Positions 10,073-22,429 of a stretch of 64,000 bases of DNA are shown piece after piece. Each line of letters starts with the position of its first letter. Within the stretch, counting starts at the first letter, position 1. Source of the DNA: Helianthus annuus (Eukaryota > Streptophyta > Magnoliopsida > Asterales > Asteraceae); the NCBI RefSeq assembly GCF_002127325.2, contig NC_035433.2:12992111-13056110 (forward strand). Direction: 5' to 3'. Both the position numbers and the translations under genes were made by a program. The notes under the pieces were generated by a model, which saw only the letters and a list, made by a program, of their open reading frames with translations, was not told where the DNA came from and did no database searches.

Positions 10073-11836
10073 TCATAAACCGCCATACAGTGGGACCCAA
10101 ATACGTCCTGTTACATAGTAGGCGCCGTCTTCCTTCTGTTCTAATCGTTGCCTCGAACCACGTAAAGCTTCAGCCTTTACGTTTTCTGGTTTCAATGCTT
10201 CCACCTGAGCATCTCGTATTTGTGCAGGAAGATCAGACTGAATAGTGAGCTGCAAAGCTCGTACACGCCTAGGTAGAGTGTTTTTCCGATTGAGAGCGTC
10301 ATCCACAACATTGGCTTTGCCTGGATGATACTTAATAGCGCATTCGTAATCATTAAGTAACTCGACCCATCTTCGTTGACGCATGTTCAATTCCTTCTGC
10401 TTGAAGATATGCTCGAGACTCCTGTGATCGGTGTAAATAGTGCACTTGGTACCGTACAGGTAGTGTCGCCATATCTTAAGCGCGAAAACAACAGCTCCCA
10501 GCTCTAAATCGTGCGTCGTGTAGTTCCGTTCATGAACCTTGAGTTGACGAGAAGCGTAAGCAATAACCTTATCCCGCTGCATCAATACACAACCAAGTCC
10601 CTGTATCGACGCATCACAATAGACCACAAAATCATCCGTGCCCTCTGGCAGTGAGAGAATAGGTGCGATGCAAAGCCTATCCTTTAAGTACTGAAAAGCA
10701 GTTTCTTGTGTATTACCCCAACGATAGGTAACACCTTTCTGTGTCAACATAGTAAGCGGCTGTGCAATCTTGGAAAAGTCTTTGATGAATCGTCTGTAGT
10801 ACCCCGCCAAACCCAAGAATTGGCCTATTTCTGTTGGTGTACGCGGTGCAGGCCAGTTCCTGATCGAATCTACCATGGATGGATCGACATGAATCCCATC
10901 CCTGTTCACCACATGGCCTAAGAAGTGGACTTCACGAAGCCAGAAGTCGCATTTTGAAAACTTGGCGTACAGTTGCTCCTTTCGAAGAAGTTCCAAGATA
11001 AGGCGTAAGTGCTGTTCGTGCTCCTCCTGACTCTTGGAGTAGATCAGAATGTTGTCGATGAAGACAATGACGAACTTGTCAAGATAAGGTTTGCACACCC
11101 TGTTCATAAGATCCATGAAGACTGCAGGCGCGTTCGTAAGCCCGAATGGCATGACTAGAAACTCGTAATGGCCGTAGCGAGTTCTAAATGCTGTCTTGGA
11201 GATGTCCTCATCCCGGACTCTCAGCTGATGGTAACCCGACCTTAGATCAATCTTGGAGTAGTAACTCGACCCTTGCAACTGGTCGAATAAATCGTCAATG
11301 CGTGGAAGAGGATAGCGGTTCTTCACTGTGACCTTGTTCAGTTCGCGATAGTCAATGCACATCCTGAAAGTGCCATCCTTCTTTTTCACGAATAATACTG
11401 GAGCTCCCCAAGGCAAAGAGCTTGGACGAATAAATCCCTTCTCCAAGAGCTCTTGTAGTTGCTTAGACAGTTCTTCCAGTTCAGTTGGAGCCAAACGATA
11501 CGGTGCGCGAGCTATAGGTGCTGCCCCTGGAGCTAGCTCGACTTGAAACTCGACCTGACGGTGAGGCGGTAGACCAGGTAAATCTTCAGGAAACACTTGA
11601 GGAAATTCGCGTACAACTGGAATATCCTCTATTCTTTTCTCTGTCGTCGATGCATCAGTAACAAGTGCCAAAATGGCAGTATGCCCCTTTCGTAAACAAT
11701 TCTGAGCCTTCAAGAAAGAGATGATGCCAACCACCGCACCACTCTTGTCGCCTTGAACTTCGAGAGGTTCTTTACCCGAACGAGGAATACGAATGATCTT
11801 CTCCTTACATAAGATCTCTGCTTGCTGCTTGGACAA
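10073..11836 (-). pseudogene. Ty3 (Tekay-like) reverse transcriptase-RNase H, element B, mutated active site
   Basis: A frame of about 587 codons between two in-frame stops: TAG at 11837-11839, which replaces the Trp of the GMDWL protease motif, and TGA at 10073-10075, which replaces an Arg. It copies genomic RNA into DNA in intact relatives. RT motifs [23 protein letters not shown] and MPFGLTNAP are present. The catalytic box reads FIDN instead of FIDD (codon at 11051-11053), losing a metal-binding Asp. RNase H shows YCDAS and TDHRSL, with a changed ANVVDDALN near its end. All three lesions are G-to-A or C-to-T type, as expected from methylation decay. Confidence 0.9.
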
Positions 11837-13549
11837 CTAATCCATGCCGATGACGATGTCGAAACTACCCAGAACTATTGGAATAAGATCAATCGAGAAG
11901 GTCTGACCCGCTAGAACGATGTTACAACCCTTGACTACATGCGCGGCTTCTACACTCTTACCATTAGCTAACTCTACGACATGCTTGGTGTTTAGGGGTG
12001 TGGGTGCACGTTTTAACAATTTACTCATTTTCAAAGACATATAACTCGTATCCGCACCCGAATCAAACAAAACAGTAACATAAATATCGTCGAGAAGAAA
12101 CTTACCCATAACTACGTTGGGATCATTTCTGGCATCACCCTGCCCCAACACAAATGCACGACCCCTTGCTTCATTGTCGTTGTTGTTCCCACCATTATTG
12201 TTGTTGTTGTTGCCATTTCCCTGATTGTTATTATTGCTGTTGTTCTGGTTCCTGTTTAGCTGAGGACAGTGCCTTTTGAAGTGACCTTCAGCACCGCACT
12301 GAAAACACCCCTTGTTGCCCTGTTGCTGATTCTGCTGCGCTTGAGGCTGCTGCTGATTCTGGTTCGCAGGCCGAGGGCTTCTACAATCCTTGGCCTCATG
12401 ACCCATCTTGAGGCATCTTTGACAGCGACCCTTGTTACACTGGCCACTGTGGTGTCTGTTGCAGTTGTTACACTTTGGAAGGTTCCCTCGATATCCACCC
12501 TGCCTGTGGCTGCCTGAGGAGTGCTGACTGGGACTCTGATAACTGTCAGTCTTTCGCTGCTGAACTTGTGACTGAACTGAAGCTGATCCCTTGCTAGAAT
12601 CCCCATCCCATTTTCTCTTGTTGTCGCTGGGAGTAGCAAGTGTAGTAGCAGTGGTAGCGGTAGCAGTAGCGCTGATACGTTTAGGCAGTTTGTTCTGATC
12701 CACTGCCTGATCTGTGATGCGATGAGCGAGGCGTTGAATAGCCTGGATATTGTCTTTATATGCGGATGCACACTCATAAGCTTGATCCCTTATTTCCTCA
12801 ATTTCATTCAATTGTAGCTTTCTCACCCGACCCGCTTCGTCATAGTTTGCATTCACCGTTTTAATCGCCCAATATGCCTGATGTGCCAACTCCATAGGTA
12901 AATGACACCCTTTTCCGTAAACCATTCGATAAGGAGTGGTATCAAGTGGAGTTTTGTAGGCTGTTCGATAAGCCCACAACGCATCATCAAGCTTGCTTGA
13001 CAAATCCTTCCGATCCGTTCTCACCGTCTTCATTAAAATCTCTTTAATTTGCCGGTTGGAAACTTCAACTTGACCACTCGTTTGTGGATGGTACGGTGTA
13101 GCAACACGATGATTCACATTGTATCTCTTTAACAACTTCCCGAAATTGAAATTTTTGAAATGCGAACCACCATCACTTATTATCACCAGAGGCACACCGA
13201 ATCGAGCAAAAATATTGGATTGCACAAACTTACATACAACGGAGTGATCATTGGTCCTCGTAGCAATGGCTTCAATCCATTTCGAGATGTAGTCAACCGC
13301 AACCAATATGTACAAAAACCCATTTGAGTTTGGGAAAGGACCCATGAAGTCTATTCCCCAAACATCAAATACTTCCACTACCAAAATCGGTTGTAACGGC
13401 ATTTCATCCCGTTTCGAAATGCTTCCCACTCTTTGACAATTGATGCAATTTCGGGCATACTCGCAAGAATCCTTAAAAATCGTAGGCCAATAAAACCCAC
13501 TAGACAACACCCGATAACCCGTCTTGTTCCCACTAAAATGCCTCCACAT
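11837..13549 (-). pseudogene. Chimeric frame: Athila-like integrase fused to Tekay-like gag/protease
   Basis: This uninterrupted frame of 570 codons joins two unrelated retroelements. Residues 1 to about 265 are Athila-type integrase: the zinc-binding CINCQR, catalytic core motifs [12 protein letters not shown] and [10 protein letters not shown], the [12 protein letters not shown] box, then [12 protein letters not shown]. From about 12,740-12,754 downward the protein is Tekay-like gag: a basic linker, [40 protein letters not shown], an Asn-rich linker, and protease [10 protein letters not shown], ending at the broken GMD(W). The N-terminal half of the Tekay gag and the C-terminus of the Athila integrase are missing. 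A deletion joining two elements in the same orientation explains it; expression as a fusion is not expected. Confidence 0.85.
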
Positions 13550-13690
13550 GCCGATGAATGAGCATGGGTCAAAATCTCTAAGACTTCAGTTTCGGGAACA
13601 CATCTTCGTATCACTTGATCGGGTCCGATTTTGAAAAAGTCCGGTTCATCCCATATATATATATTGCTTCACTTGACTAAGAAATTGTTG
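13550..13690 (-). pseudogene. Athila-like integrase zinc-finger region, frameshifted
   Basis: Three-frame reading shows the N-terminal integrase zinc region (His-His half, HAHSSACGG) continuing from the RT-RNase H frame through a stop at its junction near 13,691, a TA-repeat indel near 13,660 and a one-base deletion near 13,543. Confidence 0.7.
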
Positions 13691-14833
13691 TCATCTCTTC
13701 TTTGTCCAATGATTTGGAATTGCACCCTTGGCCAAATAGTTCACGTAATGGGCATACCAAGGTGCAACAAAAGTAGATACGGCTAACAATTGCTCGTCGG
13801 GAAACCGTTCATTAATCTCACTCGGGTCATCAACACCTTCTAATGGGATCCGGGACAAATGATCCGCAACAACATTTTCACATCCCTTTTTGTCCCGAAT
13901 CTCAAGATCAAATTCTTGTAACAAAAGCACCCAACGAATCAACCGGGGCTTTGCATCCTTCTTTTCCATCAAATATCGGACCGCACTATGATCCGAATAC
14001 ACTATCACCTTGCTCCCCCAAATGTAAGATCTAAACTTGTCCAAGGCATACACCACCGCTAATAATTCTTTCTCGGTCGTGATGTAATTGAGTTGCGCCT
14101 CGGACAAAGTTTTGCTTGCATAATATATCACCACCGGCTTTTTATCCACCCTTTGACCCAAAACCGCGCCAATAGTCGTGTCGCTAGCATCACACATAAT
14201 TTCAAGCGGCTTTGACCAATCTGGTGGTTGCAAGATAGGAGCCTTCTCCAACTGTTCCTTCAACACATGAAACGCTTGCAAACATTCGTTAGTAAAATCA
14301 AATGGAACATCTTTCAATAATAAGTTGCATAAAGGTTTTGTAATTACACTAAAACCCTTAATAAACCTTCTATAGAACCCCGCGTGTCCCAAAAATGATC
14401 TCACCCCCTTAACATTCTTTGGTGGGGGTAGAGATGAAATTACCCGAATCTTTGCTTTGTCTACCTCCATTCCCCGGTCCGATATTACATGCCCCAACAC
14501 AATACCCTCTTGAACCATAAAATGGCTTTTTTCCCAACTTAGGACCAAGTTCGTTTCAACACATCTTTTTAAAACTTTTTCCAATTCGTCAAAACAAGAA
14601 TCGAAACTTGGACCAAAGATGGAAAAATCATCCATAAACACTTCAAGAGATTCCCCAACCATATCCGAAAATATACTCATCATACATCTTTGGAATGTGG
14701 CCGGGGCGTTACATAGTCCAAATGGCATTCGCCGAAAGGCAAATGTACCATATGGACATGTAAACGTGGTTTTGTGTTGGTCGTCCGGGTGAATAGCAAT
14801 TTGGTTATATCCCGAGTACCCATCCAAAAACAA
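13691..14833 (-). pseudogene. Athila-like reverse transcriptase-RNase H, main part
   Basis: A frame of about 380 codons with RT motifs [23 protein letters not shown] and the catalytic box VFMDDFS, followed by the [15 protein letters not shown] segment. RNase H follows with [19 protein letters not shown] and [10 protein letters not shown]. The active-site residues are kept. The frame is cut at its start by a one-base deletion in a T run near 14,830 and ends at a premature stop before the integrase zinc finger. Gene order and motifs match the Athila lineage of Ty3 elements. Confidence 0.9.
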
Positions 14834-14991
14834 TAATAATTTTGACCGGAAAGTTTTTCAATTATTTGGTCAATGAAGGGTAACGGGAAATGGTCTTTGG
14901 AGGTAGCGGCGTTTAATTTTCTATAATCAATACAAACTCGCCACCCGGTTACCGGGCGGGTGGCGATTTGCTCACCTTGCTCATCTTTCAC
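14834..14991 (-). pseudogene. Athila-like RT N-terminal fragment
   Basis: This short segment carries the start of the RT palm (WRVCIDYRKLNAAT and HFPLPFIDQ). It is separated from the protease part by a one-base deletion near 15,008 and from the main RT part by the deletion near 14,830. Confidence 0.85.
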
Positions 14992-16220
14992 TACCTGGAT
15001 GCCGGCTTTTTAGGCACTACTTGAGTCGGACTTACCCATGCACTATCCGAGATGGGATAAATGATCCCCGCATCCAACCACTTGATAACTTCTTTCTTTA
15101 CCACTTCTCTCAAATTTGGGTTTAACCTTCTTTGTGTTTCACGGGTCGGCTTTGCATCCTCACTTGTAATAATTTTATGCATCACAATGGATGGACTAAT
15201 ACCTTTTAAATCGGCTATCATCCACCCAATTGCTGCCTTATGAGCCTTCAACACCCGTATCAACTCCTCCTCTTGAGCTACCACCAAATTGGAAGCAATG
15301 ATCACCGGTAAAGTGTCATTCTCCCCCAAAAATGCATACTTAAGATGTTTTGGGAGCTCCTTCAATTCCACACTTGGTGGACATTCCAAGGAAGGCTTTG
15401 TACCCGAATCAATTTCTACCGGTAAAGAGTCCGTTTGGTGGGTCCATGGTGGTCTTCCTTCTTTCACCGCAAGAGCCTCTTGCTCTTTCTCTTCCATCTC
15501 CAACTCACATGCATGAACCTGCAAAGACACATCACAAACACAAGACCCCAAAATTTCCTCTTCGAACTCCTTCGGGTCATATCCATCTATGAAATCTGCT
15601 AAGAAACACTCATCACCATAAACGTTAGTACCATTAGTAAAAACATTTAATCTCATCTTTCTATTACCAAATGTCATGTCGACCGTACCATATCGACAAT
15701 CAATAACGGCATGTGCGGTGTTCAAAAACGGCTGACCCAAAATAACATTCTGTTGTTGAATTGGGTCCGCGGATGAGTAATCTAGCACAAGAAAATCAAT
15801 GGGATAATAAAACTCATCAACTTTAACTATCACATCCCGTACGATACCCCGGGGAAGTTTATGAGACAAGTCGGCTAATACAACCGTTGTCTCAACTCGC
15901 TTCAATGGACCAAAATCGTATTGGTCATATAACCCCCCCGGTAGGATACTTACTCTGGCCCCAAGATCCAATAACACCCTTGCGGTTTGAAAATTTCCAA
16001 CTTGGATGTTTATTAGAGGCGTTCCCGGATCTTGTAACTTAGGAGGAAGGTCTCCTTTCAATACCGCACTTACCCGCTCCGTCAAGTCTACCAATTTAGG
16101 GACTTTTTGTTGCCTCTTTTGAGTACACAATTCTTTTAGAAACTTAGTGTAAGCGGGTACCTGTTTGATAGCTTCAAGTAAAGGAAGATTAATTTTAACC
16201 TGTTTAAAAACCTCCCACAT
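14992..16220 (-). pseudogene. Athila-like protease and RT leader
   Basis: About 409 codons. The retropepsin-like domain has LLDLGARVSIL (the usual lineage motif has DLGAS) and ILGQPFLNTAHAVID. A long linker leads to the RT N-terminus (ISDSAWVSPTQVVPKK). It was once continuous with gag: the two overlap at 16,204-16,220 because of one extra base in an A run near 16,255. Confidence 0.85.
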
Positions 16221-18387
16221 TTCCTCTTTTTGAGGACCCCGTTTTGAAATAAATTTTTTTTCTACCCGGATCTAATAAAGCCGAAGGAAACGGTACTTCA
16301 CTAGATCCCTTACCCTCATTTAGTTTTTCTTTTTCTATAGTAACTTCGGGTTTTTCAAATTTGGGTTTTTTAGAAGAAACAATGGGTGGTTCATTTTCTT
16401 CCTCACTATCTTGACCCGTTATATCCTCAACCACCCCATCAACCAAATCCGGCGAAGGATTGGTTTTATACTCTTTCCCACTTCTCAAAACACTTACATG
16501 GTGAATATTAACATTATTACCTCTTGAAGTACCATGAGACGAGTTTACCTTAGTGTCGCTTGGTAATTGACCTTTACTCTTCTTCAATTCGGACACTTCG
16601 GTTGCAAGTTTACCCATTTGGGTGGTCAAAGTTTGGATTGCTTTGTCTCGGGCCTCGTCCTTTTGTATGCGAGCGTAATCCATTTGGTTCCTCTTTTGCA
16701 TTTCCGCTTGCATGCTCTTCAACATCTCCATCATTTCATTTCCACCCGAGGACCCCCCTTGTTCTTGACCCGTTCGATATTGCCTTTGGTATCCTTGGTT
16801 ATTCCCACCTTGATATCCACTTTGGTTATTGTAAGGTTGGCGTGAACCATAATTACCTTGGTTACCTTGGAAATTTGGGTTTGCTTGATTCGAAGGGTTC
16901 CCATAACGAAAGTTTGGGTGGTTCCTCAACCCGGGGTGGTAAGTGTTAGAATTCATGTTGAAGTTTCTACCACCCCCTCCTTGACCTTGTAACGCATTCA
17001 CCTCCTCATATTGCCCATCCACCATTCCTTGGCAATTTTCAGCCGCATGACCTATTTCATTACAAATAGCACAAACATCATGAATTTGGTTAGAAGTTTG
17101 TACATTACCATCGTCGGCTGCATGCACTTGTGTTCGAGTAACAGCCGGTCGTGCTCTCCTTGATGCTTGGGCTTTTCTCTTTGAAGTAATGGCCATTTGT
17201 TCCAAGAACTCCCAATCATCATTCTCATAATTGGTGCCAAAAGTCCCATTTGTGATGGACATCAAATCTCGTGCATCTTCGGCACACAACCCTTCATGAA
17301 AGGCATTCATCAACTCCCAAAGCGCAATTCCATGGTGCGGACAATTTTTGATCATCATATTAAAGCGCTCGAAGGCTTCATGGAACATTTCACCTTGTTG
17401 TTGTTGGAAACTCCTCAACCCCTTCCTAGCATCGTTGGTCTTTTGGGCGTTGTAAAATTCGTCTAGGAAAATTTGTTGCATTTCCGCCCAAGTGTAAATA
17501 GATGCCGAAGGCAAAGTGTAGAACCACTTCTTTGCCTTATCTTCCAAGGAGAATTGAAACAAAACCAACTTCACATCATCGGCCGAAAAACCTTGACTCC
17601 CAAGAGTGTTACAAATTGAGTCATAGGCCTCCAAATGAAAATAAGGTTCCTCCGTTGCTAGCCCCTTATATTTCGGCAAACTTTGTAATGAATTAGTCCT
17701 TACTTCAAAGGTTCTTCCTTGGTTGTTATGAGGAATAATCACCGGTGAAGGATTGTGAGTAATCACCGGCCTAAAATGCGCTTTAATACCCCTCGCATTT
17801 TCTCTAAGATGCCTCCTTGGTACACCAAACCTACCCCTTGGACGCATAGGGCCCATTGGTCTTGGCATATGCCCTTGTGGTGCAATTGGTTGTTGAAATC
17901 GTTGTTGTGGCATCGGTGGGTTTTGAATTGGCCTTTGGAATTGTTGTTGAACATTCGGTGGACGAACTTGTTGCAATAGTATGGGACGTTGCATTTGTGG
18001 CCCTTGTGGCCTAGGCCTCACATGTTGGGGTATGAGTTGTTGTTGTTGCACTCCACCAACATTTGGAATCACTTGCATTTGGCCTTGCATGTAACCGTAT
18101 TCCCCTTGCTCTCCATCACCCCCGTAAGCATACACATCTTCATCAAAACCTTCAAACTCCTCAAATCCTTCATCATACCCATCTCCTTGAATTCCTGAAG
18201 ATTGCCCAAATGGAAGAGTCGAGTATTGGAAACCCGACTGGTTTGACGGTCAAAATGGTGTAATCGGTGTTGTTGGTGAACCGCTGATTGTATTTTCTCT
18301 TAGTAAAATCCTATTTGCTCGCAAAGTTCGCTCGATTTCTAGATCAAACACTAGTGGTGAAAGTTTGTGAGAGCTTCTAGTACGCAT
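16204..18387 (-). pseudogene. Athila-like gag
   Basis: The start is set at the ATG at 18387-18385 (MRTRSSHKLSPLVFDLEIE), a typical Athila N-terminus. A premature TGA at 18250-18252 cuts the first 45 codons from the rest. The main frame has a Gln/Pro-rich N-terminal part and the gag core (FQFSLEDKAKKWFYTLP, TWAEMQQIFL, CPHHGIALWELM). A CAICNEIGHAAENC zinc knuckle, an Asn/Gly/Gln-rich stretch and a Lys/Glu-rich tail follow. A one-base insertion near 16,255 separates it from the protease frame. With the other lesions in this element it is clearly non-functional. Confidence 0.85.
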
Positions 18388-18482
18388 GCACCTGTAAATA
18401 CCTGCACACTAACACACCCCGCGTAAACCAGAAAAATAACAAACTTAAGAAAAGAACAAAAATAACACACGTTACGCACTAC

Positions 18483-18500
18483 TCCCCGGCAACGGCGCCA
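18483..18500 (-). promoter_or_regulatory. Primer binding site of the Athila-like element (tRNA-Asp type)
   Basis: The minus strand reads TGGCGCCGTTGCCGGGGA, the classic PBS of plant Athila/Tat elements, five bases from the LTR edge at 18506. Confidence 0.95.
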
Positions 18501-18505
18501 AAATT

Positions 18506-19800
18506 TGACGTGCTGTCGTGGTCACAATCAAATTTAATCCAAATACAACTAAATAGATAGCGGTAAGTGGGTATCGAACACAGGGAGTTTGTGGAAAATG
18601 TGTTATTTGAGAATTTATCTAAATTAACTAAAGTAGACTAATTGTGATAAAAGTAAATTCAAGAATTGGATTGTTTGATTTTAAAACTTAGGAATGCTAA
18701 GCTAATTGCAAAAATGAAAATTTAGTTGTAAACAATTGAGAGACAAATGACCATCTTTAGTTTCTAGTTTGTTTCAACGGTTGTACTATCCTCCACTAGA
18801 AAGAATCACATAGACATGATTCATGTAAGATTACTTGTTGTGATAAAAGGGAACGAAGTACTCAGATTCCTAGAACGTGAGGTTGTTACCCGATGACCAA
18901 TCAACCCTTACCCCATCCTAACTTTATCCATGATATCTCGCTTGCCAACGGCACCAAGAACGTATGATTTCAAGATAGGATAAAACAAGACTCAACAATT
19001 TACAAGCAAATAATAAAACACCATAGTAAACCAAACATAAATAAGTTTACCATTCTAGAAATAGGGAATCACAATACAACCGTCTTAACAACCTTCAACT
19101 AAAGATGTTCATAAAGAAGCTAGCCACTCATGGCTTGGACAAACATTGTAGCAAAATAAGATGAAGTGTTCAATACAATCATAAGCAACAACACTAGATA
19201 GATAGTAGATGATAAGATAAGATTCTTCACTCCCAAATGCTCCTCATATACTCCCCAACTCGTTCCTTCCAAGTAGTAACCGAAAATACATGATTAAGAA
19301 CCAGAATTTCCCATCAAGAGACCATTAAATGCGAGAGTTACAAGTTGAGATCAGTCGAAGCCGTAACCTACGGCCCCCAGCCGTAGGTTACGGCTGTAAG
19401 CATAGTCAACAGGTCAACATAGGGCCGTAACCTACGGCCACCTGCCGTAGGTTACGGCGATCAGTGGAGTCTTACGGCCAGGAGAGCCTGTTTTACGGCT
19501 GTGCATCTGGATATGTATGGGGAGCCGTAACCTACGGCTGAGTGCCGTAGGTTACGGTGCTGAGTGAATTTTCTTCTCTTGTTTCATCATCACATCTCTA
19601 GTCCCTTCACCTTTTATTTCCAGCAGCTCCCGACTTTTGTCCAACCTACTAAAACCTGCATCTTGAGCATTATAACACCTGCACATCAAATCATCTAGTG
19701 GTTATCAAGTTCAAGCAATTAACCGAAATCAGTATAGAATGTGCGTTGTATTAAACCTTTTAAGGGTTGTCCTACGGACCACCCGTCAAGCCTCATGAGA
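18506..19800 (-). repeat. 5' LTR of the Athila-like element (right edge approximate)
   Basis: The LTR starts at TGACGTGCTGTCG next to the PBS. The right edge cannot be paired because the other LTR was lost in the fusion with element B. I place it near 19,800, where the sequence changes to one resembling plant introns. It contains the hairpin trio at 19,360-19,558. Confidence 0.5.
19360..19558. repeat. Three hairpins GCCGTAACCTACGGC/GCCGTAGGTTACGGC in the Athila-like LTR
   Basis: A 15-base arm and its inverted copy, separated by 5 bases, occur at 19360-19394, 19424-19458 and 19524-19558. The first two stems are perfect and the third differs only in its last base. Each arm is also close to a palindrome (CCGTA...TACGG). 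Confidence 0.95.
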
Positions 19801-20320
19801 AAATTTATCTACAAAGGGTCAGATGGGTTGGATGTGTCAAACAGGTCAAAACTTATCAGCATTATGAAGGCTCACCATCAATAAACTCGGTTCTTTTTTT
19901 CTTTCTTTTTTTTTTTTGGCAAAAAACAGGCTGAAATGTTTGGGGAATGTAAAGCCCCATATGAGAATTCCTACAAAAAATCGTCAACTCTTAGTCAAAC
20001 TTTTTAACAATCTAAAAAAGTCCAGTCTGTAAATTAAAGTCCATGATGACAATTTACGTTTAAAGATAAAAAAATAAAACAGAAAAACTAAAAAGAGTCC
20101 TCCAGGGTATCTTATGTTACCCTTTAAAATCCCCTCACACGCTAAACGGGTTCATCAGCCTATTCAAACTCGGTCCGAGCTCGGGTTCATTCAAATCTAA
20201 CCGAATTACGAAAATAAAATTAAACTAAATGAAAATTCAGGAAAAATCCAATTGAGAGCAACTCAGTTTATAAAATTCCGCTAATGTGCATAAATTTCAA
20301 CATTTTGATAAGAAATATAC
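19801..20320. other. Noncoding sequence downstream of the zinc-transporter fragment
   Basis: AT-rich sequence with a T tract at about 19,896-19,917 and phrases like GGGTTGGATGTGTCAAACAGG that are common in plant introns. The next exon of the transporter fragment, expected here, is not seen. Confidence 0.4.
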
Positions 20321-21652
20321 CTCGATCAAAGATGATTGCCTGGATCCTGACCCACCGACAACGCCTAAAATACGATAATGGTAAAATTATAATTAATTTT
20401 CATGAGGTTTATTAAAATATAGAATATTGTATTTGCGTAATTTGTGGAAAGATATAAGCATACAACTAACCAATGCGGTTCCTACTAATTCCACTAATGC
20501 TGAAAGGAAGTTGAAGAAGAGGGCTTTTGATACACTGAAACCGGATCTCACTAAGATTCCAAAATTACCTATCTGCAATAATTAACAGAAACTAGTGATG
20601 TGTTAGTGACCATACTCACTATAAGTGACATAAATATGGTAACTTATAAACACGTAGGGTCACGAATTGAAATATACTAGGCTGGGTTGACCAGCAACCA
20701 CCTTATTTACTACAATAATAATTAAAAATCTTAAACCAATTTTTTTGGGAGGTTGTATACATTATTAATTGACTTTAGGTGACTTTCAACCTAGAAGTGT
20801 TCTTAAACAGTTGATACTAACCTAACCGTCTAAACTGAAGCAAATTGGTCGGTTTGGCTGGATTTGAATGCTAACAGTTCGGTTTTCACGGTCTTGTTTA
20901 CGATATATGTATTATATTAATAAACCGTACTTCATGCTTATTAATTTAAACAAATTAATACAAAATTACGATATTCAAAAAACATTCTTGGTTCAAAACT
21001 ATTAAACCGCCAAAACTGAACATTGAAAACACATTAGCTTCGACCGACGCAACCAACCTGGACGGTTTGGTTTGGCATTTTTCGAAACCATGGTTAAGAG
21101 TTCCGACGCAAAATTTTGTCAAAACCGGGCCCAGCCGGATCGTTCACACCCCTATTTCAACATGTTCCCCTTTTAGCTAAAAAAAATTATGTGAACCATT
21201 TGAGATAAAACACAACCCAAATCAAGAGATTCATAGGCAAATGGGTTGAAACTGCCACCTCTAAAGTGAGCTATGGAAGTGTTCAATCAAAATCAATGCC
21301 ATTAAAAGTGTATTATCATGAAACTAATCATTGGTTTTGTAAGAAACTTTAGCTTGCAAAGTTTCAAAAAGAAAAAAAAAAGAATAATAAGTGGTAAATA
21401 ATTTATATAACATACATAACATATACATGTATACACTTTTTTTTTTATTTAGAGACAATGTCAAGTTTATGTATGCATTAAATACAACATATACGTATAA
21501 TAACTAATTGTATTGATTATAAGGAATAAACAAAAGAACAACACCTCTTGAGGAAGCTCATGCGCTAGTAGAAAAAGCGTTCTTGACCATCCACCAACAG
21601 ACCCGTATAAAAGAAAAGCACTTCCTAAAGCCATGCCATCAGTGAAATTGTG
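20321..21652 (-). pseudogene. IAR1: IAR1/KE4-type ZIP zinc transporter fragment (three exons, frameshifted)
   Basis: Three consecutive exons of an IAR1-like transporter, a ZIP family protein that moves zinc across an internal membrane. Exon 21545-21652 (36 codons) starts HNFTDGMALG and ends HELPQE, the metal-binding ZIP motifs. Exon 20471-20572 (34 codons) starts IGNFGILVRSGF and ends VGTAL. Exon 20321-20364 carries VGQDPG and SSLIE. All are bounded by AG and GT in the right phase. The last exon is 44 bases where 45 are needed: one base is lost between the DPG and SSLIE codons (about 20,338), shifting the frame. Exons before HNFTDG and after SSLIE are missing. So it is a truncated gene copy, not a working gene. 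Identification is from memory of the family. Confidence 0.8.
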
Positions 21653-22429
21653 CTGTAAAAGTTAACCATATTCGATTAAAACTATTAACCATAAATCCAT
21701 AATAATACAATATAAAATCTAACATGCCTTCTGCCCAGGGTTAGCAGAGTGGACTAACACACAAATATATAAGTTAAAATTGTTGAAATAATACTTTTAA
21801 AACAAACCATCACCATGTGATCATGAACCCACATTTGTTAAGATTTGTTTTGACATGGAACAAACTAATACATCTTAAAAAAATTGACCCATTTGGATGT
21901 TAACTTACGTAAATATATGTATGTAAGTTCTGAAGATCATATAATTGATATGTAATTGATATATAGGGATACCAGAAGAAAATTATTAGCTTAAAAATTA
22001 TCACCACCTTTTTAAACATGCAAGATAACATATATTTGATCTTATAAATGAAATTAAAAAGTACTCTAGGTCCTTAAGGCAAATACAAAATTAATGAAAT
22101 TAACTTAAAACGAAGAAGCAACAACATTTAAGAAAAACGAATTCACCTCATAAATTGTGTCTCATTCCTTTGGTATCAAAGCAACAAACACATTCTCTTA
22201 TTTGATATCATGGCCATCAACATGTCCATAAAAAACCTATCAATTTTAGTAGTTTTTTTGTTTAACATAATTGAAAAACAATTCACTATATAGTTAACAT
22301 TTCTAATATTGGGGTGATATATAACACACTACAACGGAATACATTTATAAATATATTGACTTTGTGTTTTAAGGATGGCAACTTCAGTATTTGTCCGTAT
22401 CCATATATCTTCAAGAAAAGGATAAGAGT
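21653..22429. other. AT-rich noncoding sequence
   Basis: Probably intron or intergenic DNA between the two gene fragments. I see no exon or element edge that I can support. Confidence 0.4.
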
